From assembly GCA_038253135.1 (NCBI GenBank), contig JBBSHJ010000048.1:1-24546 (forward strand): a DNA stretch of 24,546 bases, written 5' to 3'. The position numbers were made by a program, and so were the translations under genes. Every line of letters starts with the position of its first letter. The stretch's first letter is position 1. The stretch is from JBBSHJ01 sp038253135. GTDB lineage: Bacteria > Actinomycetota > Actinomycetes > Mycobacteriales > QHCD01. The notes below the pieces were generated by a model. That model saw only the letters and a list, made by a program, of their open reading frames with translations, ran no database searches and had not been told where the DNA came from. Shown one piece after another: positions 1 to 7,396 of this stretch.

Positions 1-53
1 CGGGGCACGCGGCACGGTGCCCGGCCACGGTCGGGTGCCGCCCCGCGAGCGCG

Positions 54-740
54 CTAGTGGATCGCCGGGACGCCGTAGACCGCGAGCCAGACCGCCACGT
101 AGTGACAGGTCGCGGCGATGATCGTGCAGAGGTGGAACACCTCGTGGTAGCCGAAGGTCGCCGGCCACGGGTCGGGGCGGCGGGTGGCGTAGACGACGGC
201 GCCGATCGTGTAGATGACGCCGCCGACGAGCAGCAAGGTGAGCGAGACAGCGCCGGCGTGCCGTAGCAGCGCGGGCAGCACGAAGATCGCTACCCAGCCC
301 AGGGCGATGTAGAGCGGGGCGATCGCCCACGGAGGGGCCGTGATCCACGCCTGGCGCATCAGGATGCCCATCCCCGCACCACCCCACACGACGGCGAGGA
401 TGACCGCGCCGGTCGTCTTCGGCAGGGTGAGCAGGGCGAACGGCGTATACGTCCCGGCGATGAAGACGAAGATCATCGAGTGGTCGAGCCGCTTCATCAC
501 GGCTCGGCCGCGCTCGGCCCACATCCGGCGGTGGTAGAGCGCCGAGGTGCCGAAGACCAGCGAGACGGTCACCGCGTAGACGGCCGTGCCGATGGCCGCG
601 CGCGAGCCATGTCGCGCGGCCAGCCCGATCAGCGCACCACCGGTGCCGAACGAGACGAGAAACGCCCAGTAGTGCAACGAGCCGCGCAGCCGCGGGCGGG
701 TCGCGGCGAGGCGGCCGACGGCGAGATCGGCACTGCTCAT
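54..740 (-). CDS. trhA: Hemolysin III / TrhA-family (PAQR-like) integral membrane protein
   Basis: A 228-residue, seven-helix-type membrane protein of the hemolysin III/PAQR superfamily. Visible family signatures are the Ser-Ala-Leu-Tyr-His segment near residue 70, the RLDHS motif around residues 84-88 followed by IFxFIAGTYTPF, and the C-terminal FGYHEVFH motif near residue 203; the conserved Asp and His residues form the zinc site in the PAQR fold. The frame is open upstream to 878, but the extra 46 residues look non-conserved and hydrophilic, so I start at the ATG at 740, which also sits 8 nt after a TAACCT hexamer. Members are linked to membrane-fluidity homeostasis; the name hemolysin is historical. 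It is divergent from the prenyl synthase gene, as in Rv1085c/Rv1086. Family confidence is high; the exact role is inferred. Confidence 0.9.
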   Translation of the reverse strand: MSSADLAVGRLAATRPRLRGSLHYWAFLVSFGTGGALIGLAARHGSRAAIGTAVYAVTVSLVFGTSALYHRRMWAERGRAVMKRLDHSMIFVFIAGTYTPFALLTLPKTTGAVILAVVWGGAGMGILMRQAWITAPPWAIAPLYIALGWVAIFVLPALLRHAGAVSLTLLLVGGVIYTIGAVVYATRRPDPWPATFGYHEVFHLCTIIAATCHYVAVWLAVYGVPAIH

Positions 741-748
741 CGCTCGCG

Positions 749-754
749 AGGTTA
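749..754 (-). promoter_or_regulatory. Candidate -10 hexamer (TAACCT) for a near-leaderless trhA mRNA
   Basis: On the minus strand TAACCT is followed by 8 nt and then the ATG at 740, placing the expected transcription start within 1-2 nt of the start codon. No Shine-Dalgarno sequence is seen. No convincing -35 box is present at the right distance, so this is a weak call that gains support mainly from similar spacing at other genes of the window. Confidence 0.3.
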
Positions 755-1057
755 CGGCGACAACCGGTCCCGCGGCCACCCGAAGCCCGAACGCGCCGCC
801 ACATTTCGGCGACAATCGAGCGAAGTGCTGGACGGATATGTCCGGGGGTCCGCTCGGCGATTGCCGCCAGCCCGTCATATCGCTGCGCTATGGCCTGTGC
901 TGCTCTGCGAGAGGGGCAATGGCGGAGCGTTCGGAGGGCCTGTCAGCGCGGGACGACCTTCTGCCGCCTGCACAAGCGGGCGACGTACCGCCGTCGAAGC
1001 GGGTCAACTACTCCGTACGGCGGCGCGTGCCGCACAGCGGCGCCGAGGTTCGCGGCG

Positions 1058-1063
1058 TAAGGT
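1058..1063 (+). promoter_or_regulatory. Candidate -10 hexamer (TAAGGT) for a leaderless prenyl synthase mRNA
   Basis: TAAGGT is followed by 8 nt and then the GTG at 1072, so transcription would begin at or 1-2 nt before the start codon. It supports the 1072 start over the upstream ATG at 919. The same hexamer lies 6 nt before the fumarase ATG. No clear -35 box. Confidence 0.35.
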
Positions 1064-1071
1064 CCGCAGGC

Positions 1072-1842
1072 GTGAGGCCACCGAGCATTGTCTACGCGGT
1101 CTACGAGAAGCGCCTGCTTGCGCGCCTCGCGGGCAAGCCGATGCCGCGCCATGTCGGCGTGATGTGCGACGGCAACCGGCGGTCGGCTCGAGCGTCGGGG
1201 CTGGACGATCTTTCCGTTGGCTATCGGCGTGGCGGCGCCAAGATCGAGGAACTGCTCAACTGGTGCGCCGAGGTCGGCGTGCGCGTCGTGACGCTGTGGC
1301 TGCTCTCGACCGACAATCTCGTGGCCCGGCCCAAGGGGGAGATCGAGCCGATCCTGGCCGCGATCGAAGAGGTCACCGATTCCCTGGCGCGGCCGGGGCG
1401 GCCGTGGCGGGTCGGCATCGTCGGGTCGCTCGATCTGTTGCCCAGCCACACCGCCGTCGCGCTCAAGGGTGCCTGCGCGCGCACCGACGATCGGCCCGGC
1501 ATGCAGGTCAACATCGCCGTCGGCTACGGCGGCCGCCAGGAGATCGCCGACGCCGTCCGGTCGCTGCTCATGGAGCAGGCCGACCGCGGCACCACGATCG
1601 AGGAGCTCGCCGAGATCCTCGAGATCGACCACATCGCCGAGCACCTCTACACCAAGGGCCAGCCCGACCCGGACCTCGTGATCCGCACCAGCGGCGAGCA
1701 GCGGCTGTCGGGGTTCCTGCTGTGGCAGAGCGCGCACTCCGAGTTCTATTTCTGCGACGCCTACTGGCCGGACTTCCGCAAGGTCGACTTCCTGCGTGCG
1801 CTGCGCGATTTCGCCCGGCGCAACCGGCGGTACGGCGCCTGA
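1072..1842 (+). CDS. uppS: Isoprenyl transferase, short-chain Z-farnesyl diphosphate synthase type (cis-prenyltransferase)
   Basis: A 256-residue cis-prenyltransferase closest in my memory to M. tuberculosis Rv1086, which makes Z,E-farnesyl diphosphate for decaprenyl phosphate synthesis. Evidence: the N-terminal HVGVMCDGNRR motif carrying the Mg/diphosphate-binding Asp33, the LLSTDNL segment around residue 78, VNIAVGYGGRQEI mid-protein, and the C-terminal DLVIRTSGEQRLSGFLLWQ signature. Short length and the STDNL/CDGN variants favour the short-chain subgroup over UPP synthase proper. The start GTG at 1072 matches family length. One oddity: the Trp normally following DGNxR (DGNRRWA) is Ser38 here. 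It starts a plus-strand run with deformylase and a small membrane protein; the adjacent divergent hemolysin III gene is conserved in mycobacteria. Confidence 0.92.
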   Translation: MRPPSIVYAVYEKRLLARLAGKPMPRHVGVMCDGNRRSARASGLDDLSVGYRRGGAKIEELLNWCAEVGVRVVTLWLLSTDNLVARPKGEIEPILAAIEEVTDSLARPGRPWRVGIVGSLDLLPSHTAVALKGACARTDDRPGMQVNIAVGYGGRQEIADAVRSLLMEQADRGTTIEELAEILEIDHIAEHLYTKGQPDPDLVIRTSGEQRLSGFLLWQSAHSEFYFCDAYWPDFRKVDFLRALRDFARRNRRYGA

Positions 1843-1925
1843 CCGTCGTCCACACCGGGCGGTGGGTCGCGTCCTCGGTGCGCCCCGGCCGGCGGGACAA
1901 GGCCCGGCTGGGATCATCGATCGCG

Positions 1926-2561
1926 ATGGACATCCGCAGCCAGGTCGAGGCCATCCTGGCCGGCCCGCGCCCCATTCCGATCCTCGCCGCCGGGCACCCG
2001 GCGCTGCGTCAGCGGGCGACGGCGTACGACGGCCAGCTCGGTGACCTGCTGCCAGTGTTCCTCTCGGCGATGCGCGCGACGATGCACGCGGCCCCCGGAG
2101 TCGGACTCGCGGCGCCGCAGGTCGGTGTCGGGCTGGCGGTGGCCGTGGCCGAGGACACGGCCGAGGTCGACGAGGAGGTACGCCGCGTGCGCGAGCGCCC
2201 GCCGACCGCGTACCGGGTGCTGATCAACCCGGCGTACGAGCCGATCGGCGAAACGAGGACCGAGTTCTACGAGGGCTGCCTGTCGATCCCGGGATGGGCG
2301 GCCGTGCGCGCCCGTCACCACCGGATCCGGCTCAACTGCGAGGACGCGGACGGTCGGAATATCGGCGAGGACCTGGCCGGCTGGCCGGCCCGGATCGTGC
2401 AGCACGAGACAGATCATCTCGCCGGCGAGCTCTACCTGGACCGGGCCGAGCTGCGATCGCTCAGCGATGTCGAGTCGATGGTCCGCTGGTGGAACGGCCC
2501 GAGTCCCGACCGCGCCGCCCGCCAGCTCGGCTTCTCCCTGGGCGGCGGTGCGCCGGCGTGA
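1926..2561 (+). CDS. def: Peptide deformylase
   Basis: Removes the N-formyl group from the initiator methionine of nascent proteins. All three family motifs are intact in this 211-residue protein: GVGLAAPQVG (residues 58-67, with the active-site Gln65), EGCLSIPG (116-123, metal ligand Cys118) and QHETDHL (159-165, metal ligands His160 and His164, catalytic Glu161). The frame is open far upstream, but homology begins at the ATG at 1926, 83 nt after the prenyl synthase stop. The C-terminal extension after the HExxH motif (about 45 residues with a Trp-Trp pair) is typical of actinobacterial forms. Mycobacteria keep their single def elsewhere, so this copy may be a second deformylase inserted into an otherwise conserved neighbourhood; that is inference. 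Its stop overlaps the next start by 4 nt. Confidence 0.95.
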   Translation: MDIRSQVEAILAGPRPIPILAAGHPALRQRATAYDGQLGDLLPVFLSAMRATMHAAPGVGLAAPQVGVGLAVAVAEDTAEVDEEVRRVRERPPTAYRVLINPAYEPIGETRTEFYEGCLSIPGWAAVRARHHRIRLNCEDADGRNIGEDLAGWPARIVQHETDHLAGELYLDRAELRSLSDVESMVRWWNGPSPDRAARQLGFSLGGGAPA

Positions 2562-3019
2562 CGGCCGAACTGCCCGCAGTCGGGGTCCTGCCTCTGCGGT
2601 GGCCGTCGGCGTTCGCCCCCGCTGGGCGTGCGCTTCGCCCCCTGATCGTCAACCGGGCGATCGTCGCCGTCGCCGGGTGCCTGCTGACTCTCGCCGGACT
2701 GATCTGGCTCGGGGATCCGGCCAAGCAGTGGTGGGCGATTGTCGTACCGCTGCTGCTGCTGATCGACCCGATCGTGCGGGTGGCGCGGGTGCGGGTGCGG
2801 GTACGCCGCGCCGCCGCCCGTACGCCGCTGTTCCCGGTGGCACTGGTTCCCGAGCGGCGCGGGCTGGTGCAGATCATCATCGACCGGCCCGGTCCGGATC
2901 TGTCCGGCCGGTGGTCCGCCCCGACCCATCTCGCCGGTCCGGCTGACCTCGTCTACGCCGGCCGGGTCGCCGCTGTCGTCGCTCCCGGCGGCGAGGTCAG
3001 CTATATCCGCCGGATCTGA
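2558..3019 (+). CDS. Small hypothetical membrane protein
   Basis: A 153-residue protein that I do not recognise as a named family. It starts at a GTG overlapping the deformylase stop as GTGA, so the two are almost certainly translationally coupled. Residues about 34-52 and 60-72 are two hydrophobic segments with WLGDPAKQWW between them, followed by a strongly basic VRVRVRVRR stretch and a soluble C-terminal half rich in Gly/Pro/Val. The layout (two helices, positive cytoplasmic tail) resembles small actinobacterial membrane proteins with a PH-like C-terminal domain, but I cannot confirm a domain. Coding is supported by the overlap, the hydrophobic pattern and third-position GC. Confidence 0.7.
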   Translation: MTAELPAVGVLPLRWPSAFAPAGRALRPLIVNRAIVAVAGCLLTLAGLIWLGDPAKQWWAIVVPLLLLIDPIVRVARVRVRVRRAAARTPLFPVALVPERRGLVQIIIDRPGPDLSGRWSAPTHLAGPADLVYAGRVAAVVAPGGEVSYIRRI

Positions 3020-3170
3020 GATCGGCCGGCCGGATAGCCGAGCACTGTGAGGCCGGTTGCCCACGCAATGCTCCACCCTTGCCGTGCCGGCAATCGGTCC
3101 GTCGGGCGTGTCTGCGGCGACGTCGACCGGGCCGGCCGTAGCGTTTGCTGCGGTGGAGCCGGTGTCGTGC

Positions 3171-3251
3171 CGGCGCCCCGGGGAGGACCCCAACGGTGGA
3201 CGCACGAGAGCCGACCGGGGCCGGTACCAGCCCTCGCAGGGGCTGAACCGG
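3171..3251 (+). promoter_or_regulatory. Structured 5' leader of phoH (candidate cis-regulatory RNA)
   Basis: The 278-bp gap before phoH contains well-formed hairpins. GGGG-AGGA-CCCC lies at 3180-3191. A two-part stem spans 3221-3251: outer CCGGT/ACCGG, a 3-nt/2-nt internal loop, and inner AGCCCT/GGGGCT (one U-G pair) closing on the loop CGCA. The segments GGGGAGGACCCCAACG and GGGGCTGAACCGG faintly recall the cores of c-di-AMP (ydaO) riboswitches, which in actinobacteria precede cell-wall hydrolase genes, but the conserved 3' strand (CAGCTAACC) is absent, so I do not call that class. Confidence 0.35.
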
Positions 3252-3297
3252 ACCTTCGACGCAGGCGGGTGCCGGTGCGCGCCCGCGGGGAGAGCCC

Positions 3298-4617
3298 ATG
3301 GCTGCTCGCCGTACCGATAGCCGTCCCGCACGTCGAACCCACGTCATCGACACCAGCGTCCTGCTCGCGGATCCCTTTGCGGTACGGCGCTTCGCCGAGC
3401 ACGATGTCGTGCTCCCGCTGGTGGTGGTCGGCGAGTTGGAGGCGAAGCGGCATCATCCCGAGCTCGGCTGGTTCGCGCGGCAGGCCTTGCGCCTGCTCGA
3501 CGATCTGCGGGTGGAGTACGGCCGCCTGGACCAGCCGCTCCCGCTCGGCGACGGCGGCGGCAGTCTGCACGTCGAGCTCAATCACAGTGATCCCGGCGTC
3601 CTTCCCGCGGGGTTCCGGGCCGACACCAACGATGCGCGCATCCTCGCCGTCGCCCTGAACCTGCGCGCCGAGGGCCGCGACGTCGTCCTCGTCACGAAGG
3701 ACATGCCGCTGCGGGTCAAGGCGGCCGCGGTCGGGATCACGGCAGAGGAATACCGCGCGGCTCAGGTGGTCGAGTCCGGCTGGACCGGCATGGTCGAGCT
3801 CGACGTCTCGGGTGCCGACCTCGACGCGCTCTACAAGACCGACCGGCTCGAGCTGACGCCGGCCGCGGACCTGCCCTGCCACACCGGCCTGGTCCTGCTC
3901 GGCCCTTCGAGCTCCGCGCTGGGCCGGGTCGCGCCGGACAAGAGCGTGCGGCTGGTGCGCGGTGACCGGGAGGCGTTCGGGCTGCACGGCCGGTCCGCCG
4001 AGCAACGGGTCGGGCTCGACCTGCTGCTCGATCCCGATGTCGGCATAGTTTCCCTCGGCGGGCGCGCCGGCACCGGCAAGTCCGCGCTGGCACTGGCGGC
4101 GGGGCTCGAATCCGTGGTCGAACGCGACCAGCACAAGCGCGTGGTCGTCTTCCGGCCGTTGTACGCCGTCGGCGGGCAGGAGCTGGGATTCCTGCCGGGC
4201 AGCGAGGGCGAGAAGATGTCGCCCTGGGCCGAGGCTGTCTTCGACACGTTGGGCGCCCTGGTCAGCCAGGACGTGATGGACGAGGTCATCGACCGCAACA
4301 TGCTCGAGGTCCTGCCGCTGACGCACATTCGCGGCCGCTCACTGCATGACGCCTTCGTGATCGTCGACGAGGCGCAGTCGCTCGAACGCGGCGTGCTGCT
4401 CACCGTGCTCTCGCGGATCGGCGCCGGATCGCGCGTCGTACTCACCCATGACGTCGCCCAGCGGGACAACCTGCGGGTGGGCCGGCACGACGGGGTTGCG
4501 GCCGTCATCGAGACGCTCAAGGGGCACCCGCTCTTCGCGCACATCACGCTCACGCGATCCGAGCGCTCGCCCATCGCCGCCCTGGTCACCGAAATGCTCG
4601 AGGGGCTCTCGGTCTGA
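3298..4617 (+). CDS. phoH2: PIN domain - PhoH family ATPase/ribonuclease (PhoH2)
   Basis: A 439-residue fusion of an N-terminal PIN nuclease and a C-terminal PhoH ATPase, the PhoH2 architecture characterised in mycobacteria as an ATP-dependent RNA helicase/RNase. The PIN domain (about 14-150) shows VIDTSVLL with Asp18, the acidic VVGELEAKR segment near residue 46, and RADTNDARILAVA followed by VVLVTKD. The PhoH half has Walker A GRAGTGKS (residues 255-262), Walker B FVIVDEAQ (Asp357/Glu358) and the family signatures ERGVLLTVLSRIG and SRVVLTHDVAQRDN. The ATG at 3298 follows a GGGGAGAG ribosome-binding sequence. Upstream lies a hairpin-rich leader; downstream is a secreted transglycosylase with its own promoter. 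Length and motifs are complete, so it is probably functional. Confidence 0.95.
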   Translation: MAARRTDSRPARRTHVIDTSVLLADPFAVRRFAEHDVVLPLVVVGELEAKRHHPELGWFARQALRLLDDLRVEYGRLDQPLPLGDGGGSLHVELNHSDPGVLPAGFRADTNDARILAVALNLRAEGRDVVLVTKDMPLRVKAAAVGITAEEYRAAQVVESGWTGMVELDVSGADLDALYKTDRLELTPAADLPCHTGLVLLGPSSSALGRVAPDKSVRLVRGDREAFGLHGRSAEQRVGLDLLLDPDVGIVSLGGRAGTGKSALALAAGLESVVERDQHKRVVVFRPLYAVGGQELGFLPGSEGEKMSPWAEAVFDTLGALVSQDVMDEVIDRNMLEVLPLTHIRGRSLHDAFVIVDEAQSLERGVLLTVLSRIGAGSRVVLTHDVAQRDNLRVGRHDGVAAVIETLKGHPLFAHITLTRSERSPIAALVTEMLEGLSV

Positions 4618-4727
4618 CCGATCCGTCCCACCGGCACCAAAATCCACACGGGCACCACGGAGCATTTCCGGCAGAGAGGATTGACGCCCGCTTCGGGTGC
4701 CGCCGGTGTCTGCCCGGTAACGCGGAG

Positions 4728-4755
4728 TTGAAATTCGACAGTTAGCTAGTAATCT
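4728..4755 (+). promoter_or_regulatory. Sigma70-type promoter of the lytic transglycosylase gene
   Basis: TTGAAA (4728-4733) and TAATCT (4750-4755) are separated by 16 bp in an AT-rich patch unusual for this window. The expected start near 4762 gives a leader of about 20 nt containing AAGGG (4770-4774), 8 nt before the GTG at 4783, which supports that start codon. Confidence 0.6.
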
Positions 4756-4782
4756 CTCGGTCCGCGTGTAAGGGTCGAACGT

Positions 4783-7377
4783 GTGGGGGGACGGCACCGG
4801 CATCCTCGAGGTGCCAACGAGAAGCGCTCGGCCTTTAGCCAGGTCGCGGCGCTGTTTGCTGTACTCGCCATTCTCATCGCCGCGCCGGTCGCCGCCAGCG
4901 CTCGCCGCACGACTGCGCAGCTCACCGCGTCCCAGCGAGCGATCCAGATCGAGCACGCGACGGCAAAGCAGATCGCCGACGGGCGCCACGCGAAGCCGTC
5001 AAGACTCGTGGTGTCGATCCAGCTGGCACGGACCGATACCGGCGCCGGGAGCATCCTGGGTCCGGCCGTCCGCCTGACCCTCACCCAGCGCAACGCGCTC
5101 CGGCTCGCCGTCGACCCGAGACTGGTCGGCACCGCGACCGGCGCGACCGCGGCGCAGCAGGCCGACACGGTCGCGAGCCGGCTGGCGAGCAACGGCATCC
5201 CCGCGGTTGCGCTGCAGGCCTACCGCTCGGCGGCGTACCGCGTCGGGGGCACCTACCCGGCCTGTCACCTCCCGTGGGGGATCCTCGCCGGCATCGGGCG
5301 GGTCGAGTCCGACCACGGCCAGTTCGGCGGATCGGTGCCACTGGCCAACGGCAACCTGAGCAAACCGATCGTGGGCTTCCGCCTTGACGGCACGGTCAAG
5401 GGTTTCAAGACCGTCCCTGACACCGATCATGGCGCGCTCGATGGCGACCCGGTCTATGACGACGCGGTCGGCCCGATGCAGTTCATGCCCGCGACCTGGC
5501 GGGCCTACGGTATCGATGCCGACGGCAACGGTGTCGCCGATCCGCAAAACCTCTTCGACGCGACGGTTGCCGCCGCCAACTACCTCTGCTCGACGGGGCA
5601 GAACCTCAGCACTCCCGCCGGGCAGGTGGCGGCGATCCTCGACTACAACCATTCGCTGGAGTACGTCGCGATGGTGCGGTCGCTGTCGAAGGCCTACATG
5701 GCCGGCCTTTCCGGCACGACGATCCCGGACGGGCACCCGGTCGCCGATGGCCCGGTCGCCGCACCGGTCGACACGTACTCGTCGGTCGCCACGACGCCGA
5801 CGGCCACCGGTAAGGCGCCCCTCACGGAGCCGCCCCCCGTGCCGACGACGCACGCTGTGCCGCCGCCGGCGACGACCAAGGCGGCCACCACCCAGCCTTC
5901 GACGACCGAGCCGCCGACGACCAACCTGTCGACGACCGAGCCGTCGGCAACCAAGCCGTCGGCAACCACCAAGCCTCCGACGACCACACCGCCGATGACC
6001 ACACCGTCGACGACCACACCGCCAACGACCACACCGCCAACGACCGAGCCTCCGACGAGTGCGCCGCCGACGACCACACCGCCAACGACCGAGCCTCCGA
6101 CGACCACACCGCCGACGACCACACCGCCCTCGACCGAGCCGAGCACCACGACCACGACTCCGTCCCCGACGCCGGCGAACCCACGCCCGCCCACCGCTCC
6201 CGCCGACCTGACGCTGATTCCGAGCACCAAGGGCGCAATCAACCTCTCCTGGGGTCCGTCCCGCCGCGGCGACAGCGCGAGCCCGGTGCAGGGTTACGTC
6301 GTCCAGGTGGACGGGCTCGACATCAAGACGATCCGTAGCGGGCAGAACAGCACGACGCTCGGCGAGCGCGAGCTCGGCTTGACCTCCACCAAGACCTCGG
6401 TCATGGTCGCGGTGCGTGGATACACCGCGGGCATGATCCAGGGCGCGCCCGCCACGGCGTTGGTGCTTGCGGGGCCAACGGTCACGATCCCTCCGAGCCA
6501 GTGCGTCGCCACTGCGTCCTTGCCGAACAACGTGCCGGCGGACCTCAACGACGTGGTCTTTTACGCCGACAGCAATGGTGCGACGGTCCCGGTCACGCAG
6601 GTCGGCGCGGATCATTCCCCGACGATCAACCTCACTAATGTGTCTCAACCGATTCGGGTGTGGGCAGACTTCACCGGCGGCACGACTCTTGCCACGACGA
6701 CGCCGGTGCCCGGTTGCGCGACTACATCGCCGAGCCCTACTCCGAGCCATTCCCAGACCCCTAGCCCACCCACAAGCCCGACTCCAAGCGACTCTCCGCC
6801 GGCCAGCCCGCCGACGAGTTCGGAGACGAGCGGCACGAAGCTGCCGCCGGCCACGCCCGCGAAGGTGCAGCTTCAGGCCTCGACCGACGCCGAGGGCGAT
6901 GTTCGGGTCGTTTGGCCGGCTACACCCGAGAATGCCGAAGCGCTGGCAACGGTCAACGGCACGGATCTGACGTCCAAGACGGCACATGGCACGGTGTCGG
7001 TCACGTTGAGCGCCGCCGACCTGAGGAAGGACGTCAACACGGTGACGGTGACGCCCAAGTCCGCTGGTGGTGCGTCGGCTTCGGTGTTGATTGCCAAGGT
7101 GGTGCCGGTCGTCTCGTACAAGGACCGCGTCGTCACGGCGCGGCTCGCCAACGTTCCCAGCGGCTTTGCGCCGACGAGCCTCGTCATTGCGGCGGCCGAC
7201 GGCACGGCGCTGACCGACACCAACGCCACGGTCGCCGCGGACTCGACCTGGACGGCCGAGATCAAGCTCAGCAAGGAGATCGACCGTGGGGGGCAGGTCA
7301 CGGCTTGGTTCGAAATGGTCGACAGGACAGACCCGTCGACGAACGCCGTCACCATTGGCGCGACCTCGGCAAAGTAG
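4783..7377 (+). CDS. Secreted lytic transglycosylase with Thr/Pro-rich linkers and fibronectin-type repeats
   Basis: An 864-residue exported cell-wall enzyme. Residues 17-40 are a hydrophobic signal/anchor ending VAASA. The catalytic domain (about 140-320) is of the MltB/SLT-2 lysozyme-like type: IGRVESDHG with catalytic Glu175, GPMQFMPATW at 230-239, DADGNGVADPQNLFDA, and ILDYNHSLEYV. Such enzymes cleave the MurNAc-GlcNAc bond of peptidoglycan with 1,6-anhydro product. A low-complexity linker of Thr/Pro/Glu pentapeptides covers about 345-470, followed by a fibronectin-III-like domain (about 469-565), a further beta-rich segment, a second Ser/Pro/Thr linker (about 647-686) and a C-terminal Ig-like domain. 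The linkers probably span the wall and may be glycosylated (inference). No cell-wall hydrolase occupies this position in M. tuberculosis. The start at GTG 4783 is supported by promoter and SD. Confidence 0.85.
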   Translation: MGGRHRHPRGANEKRSAFSQVAALFAVLAILIAAPVAASARRTTAQLTASQRAIQIEHATAKQIADGRHAKPSRLVVSIQLARTDTGAGSILGPAVRLTLTQRNALRLAVDPRLVGTATGATAAQQADTVASRLASNGIPAVALQAYRSAAYRVGGTYPACHLPWGILAGIGRVESDHGQFGGSVPLANGNLSKPIVGFRLDGTVKGFKTVPDTDHGALDGDPVYDDAVGPMQFMPATWRAYGIDADGNGVADPQNLFDATVAAANYLCSTGQNLSTPAGQVAAILDYNHSLEYVAMVRSLSKAYMAGLSGTTIPDGHPVADGPVAAPVDTYSSVATTPTATGKAPLTEPPPVPTTHAVPPPATTKAATTQPSTTEPPTTNLSTTEPSATKPSATTKPPTTTPPMTTPSTTTPPTTTPPTTEPPTSAPPTTTPPTTEPPTTTPPTTTPPSTEPSTTTTTPSPTPANPRPPTAPADLTLIPSTKGAINLSWGPSRRGDSASPVQGYVVQVDGLDIKTIRSGQNSTTLGERELGLTSTKTSVMVAVRGYTAGMIQGAPATALVLAGPTVTIPPSQCVATASLPNNVPADLNDVVFYADSNGATVPVTQVGADHSPTINLTNVSQPIRVWADFTGGTTLATTTPVPGCATTSPSPTPSHSQTPSPPTSPTPSDSPPASPPTSSETSGTKLPPATPAKVQLQASTDAEGDVRVVWPATPENAEALATVNGTDLTSKTAHGTVSVTLSAADLRKDVNTVTVTPKSAGGASASVLIAKVVPVVSYKDRVVTARLANVPSGFAPTSLVIAAADGTALTDTNATVAADSTWTAEIKLSKEIDRGGQVTAWFEMVDRTDPSTNAVTIGATSAK
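5893..6160 (+). repeat. 15-bp tandem coding repeats (Thr-Thr-x-Pro-Pro linker)
   Basis: About 17 imperfect tandem copies of a 15-bp unit close to ACGACCACACCGCCA encode TTTPP/TTEPP/TTEPS pentapeptides in the transglycosylase linker. Units share long identical stretches at the nucleotide level, so copy number is prone to slippage changes. The high regularity also creates long spurious reading frames on the minus strand. Confidence 0.85.
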
Positions 7378-7396
7378 CGGGCGAGGCGACGAACGC

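Larger units (their letters stand above)
741..1071. other. Divergent intergenic region between trhA and the prenyl synthase
   Basis: About 330 bp separate the two divergent starts. The plus frame of the prenyl synthase stays open back to 838 and contains an ATG at 919 preceded by a GAGAGGGG stretch, which would add 51 residues; that segment is Arg/Ser/Pro-rich and resembles no prenyl synthase N-terminus I know, so I treat the region as non-coding. Apart from -10-like hexamers close to both starts I see no RNA gene or repeat. Confidence 0.4.

Noticed and set aside
919..1071. Longer prenyl synthase from the ATG at 919
   Set aside because: The added 51 residues look unlike any family N-terminus, and a -10-like hexamer at 1058 would lie inside the coding part; kept only as an alternative.
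943..1917. 324-codon minus-strand frame opposite the prenyl synthase
   Set aside because: No recognisable domain and fully antisense to a gene with all family motifs.
480..1925. Long plus-strand frame upstream of and in frame with the deformylase
   Set aside because: It overlaps trhA and the prenyl synthase in another frame and is an Arg-rich shadow; deformylase homology begins at the ATG at 1926.
3171..3297. c-di-AMP (ydaO) riboswitch upstream of phoH
   Set aside because: Partial resemblance only; extra bases in both core segments and no CAGCTAACC 3' strand. Listed as an unassigned structured leader instead.
5900..6160. Repeat array considered as a CRISPR
   Set aside because: Units are 15 bp, contiguous without spacers, and encode in-frame pentapeptides of a linker.
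4999..6987. 662-codon open frame on the minus strand through the transglycosylase gene
   Set aside because: It is Arg/Gly-rich with monotone RRR/GRR repeats that mirror the Thr/Pro coding repeats; the plus strand has a signal sequence, catalytic motifs, promoter and SD.
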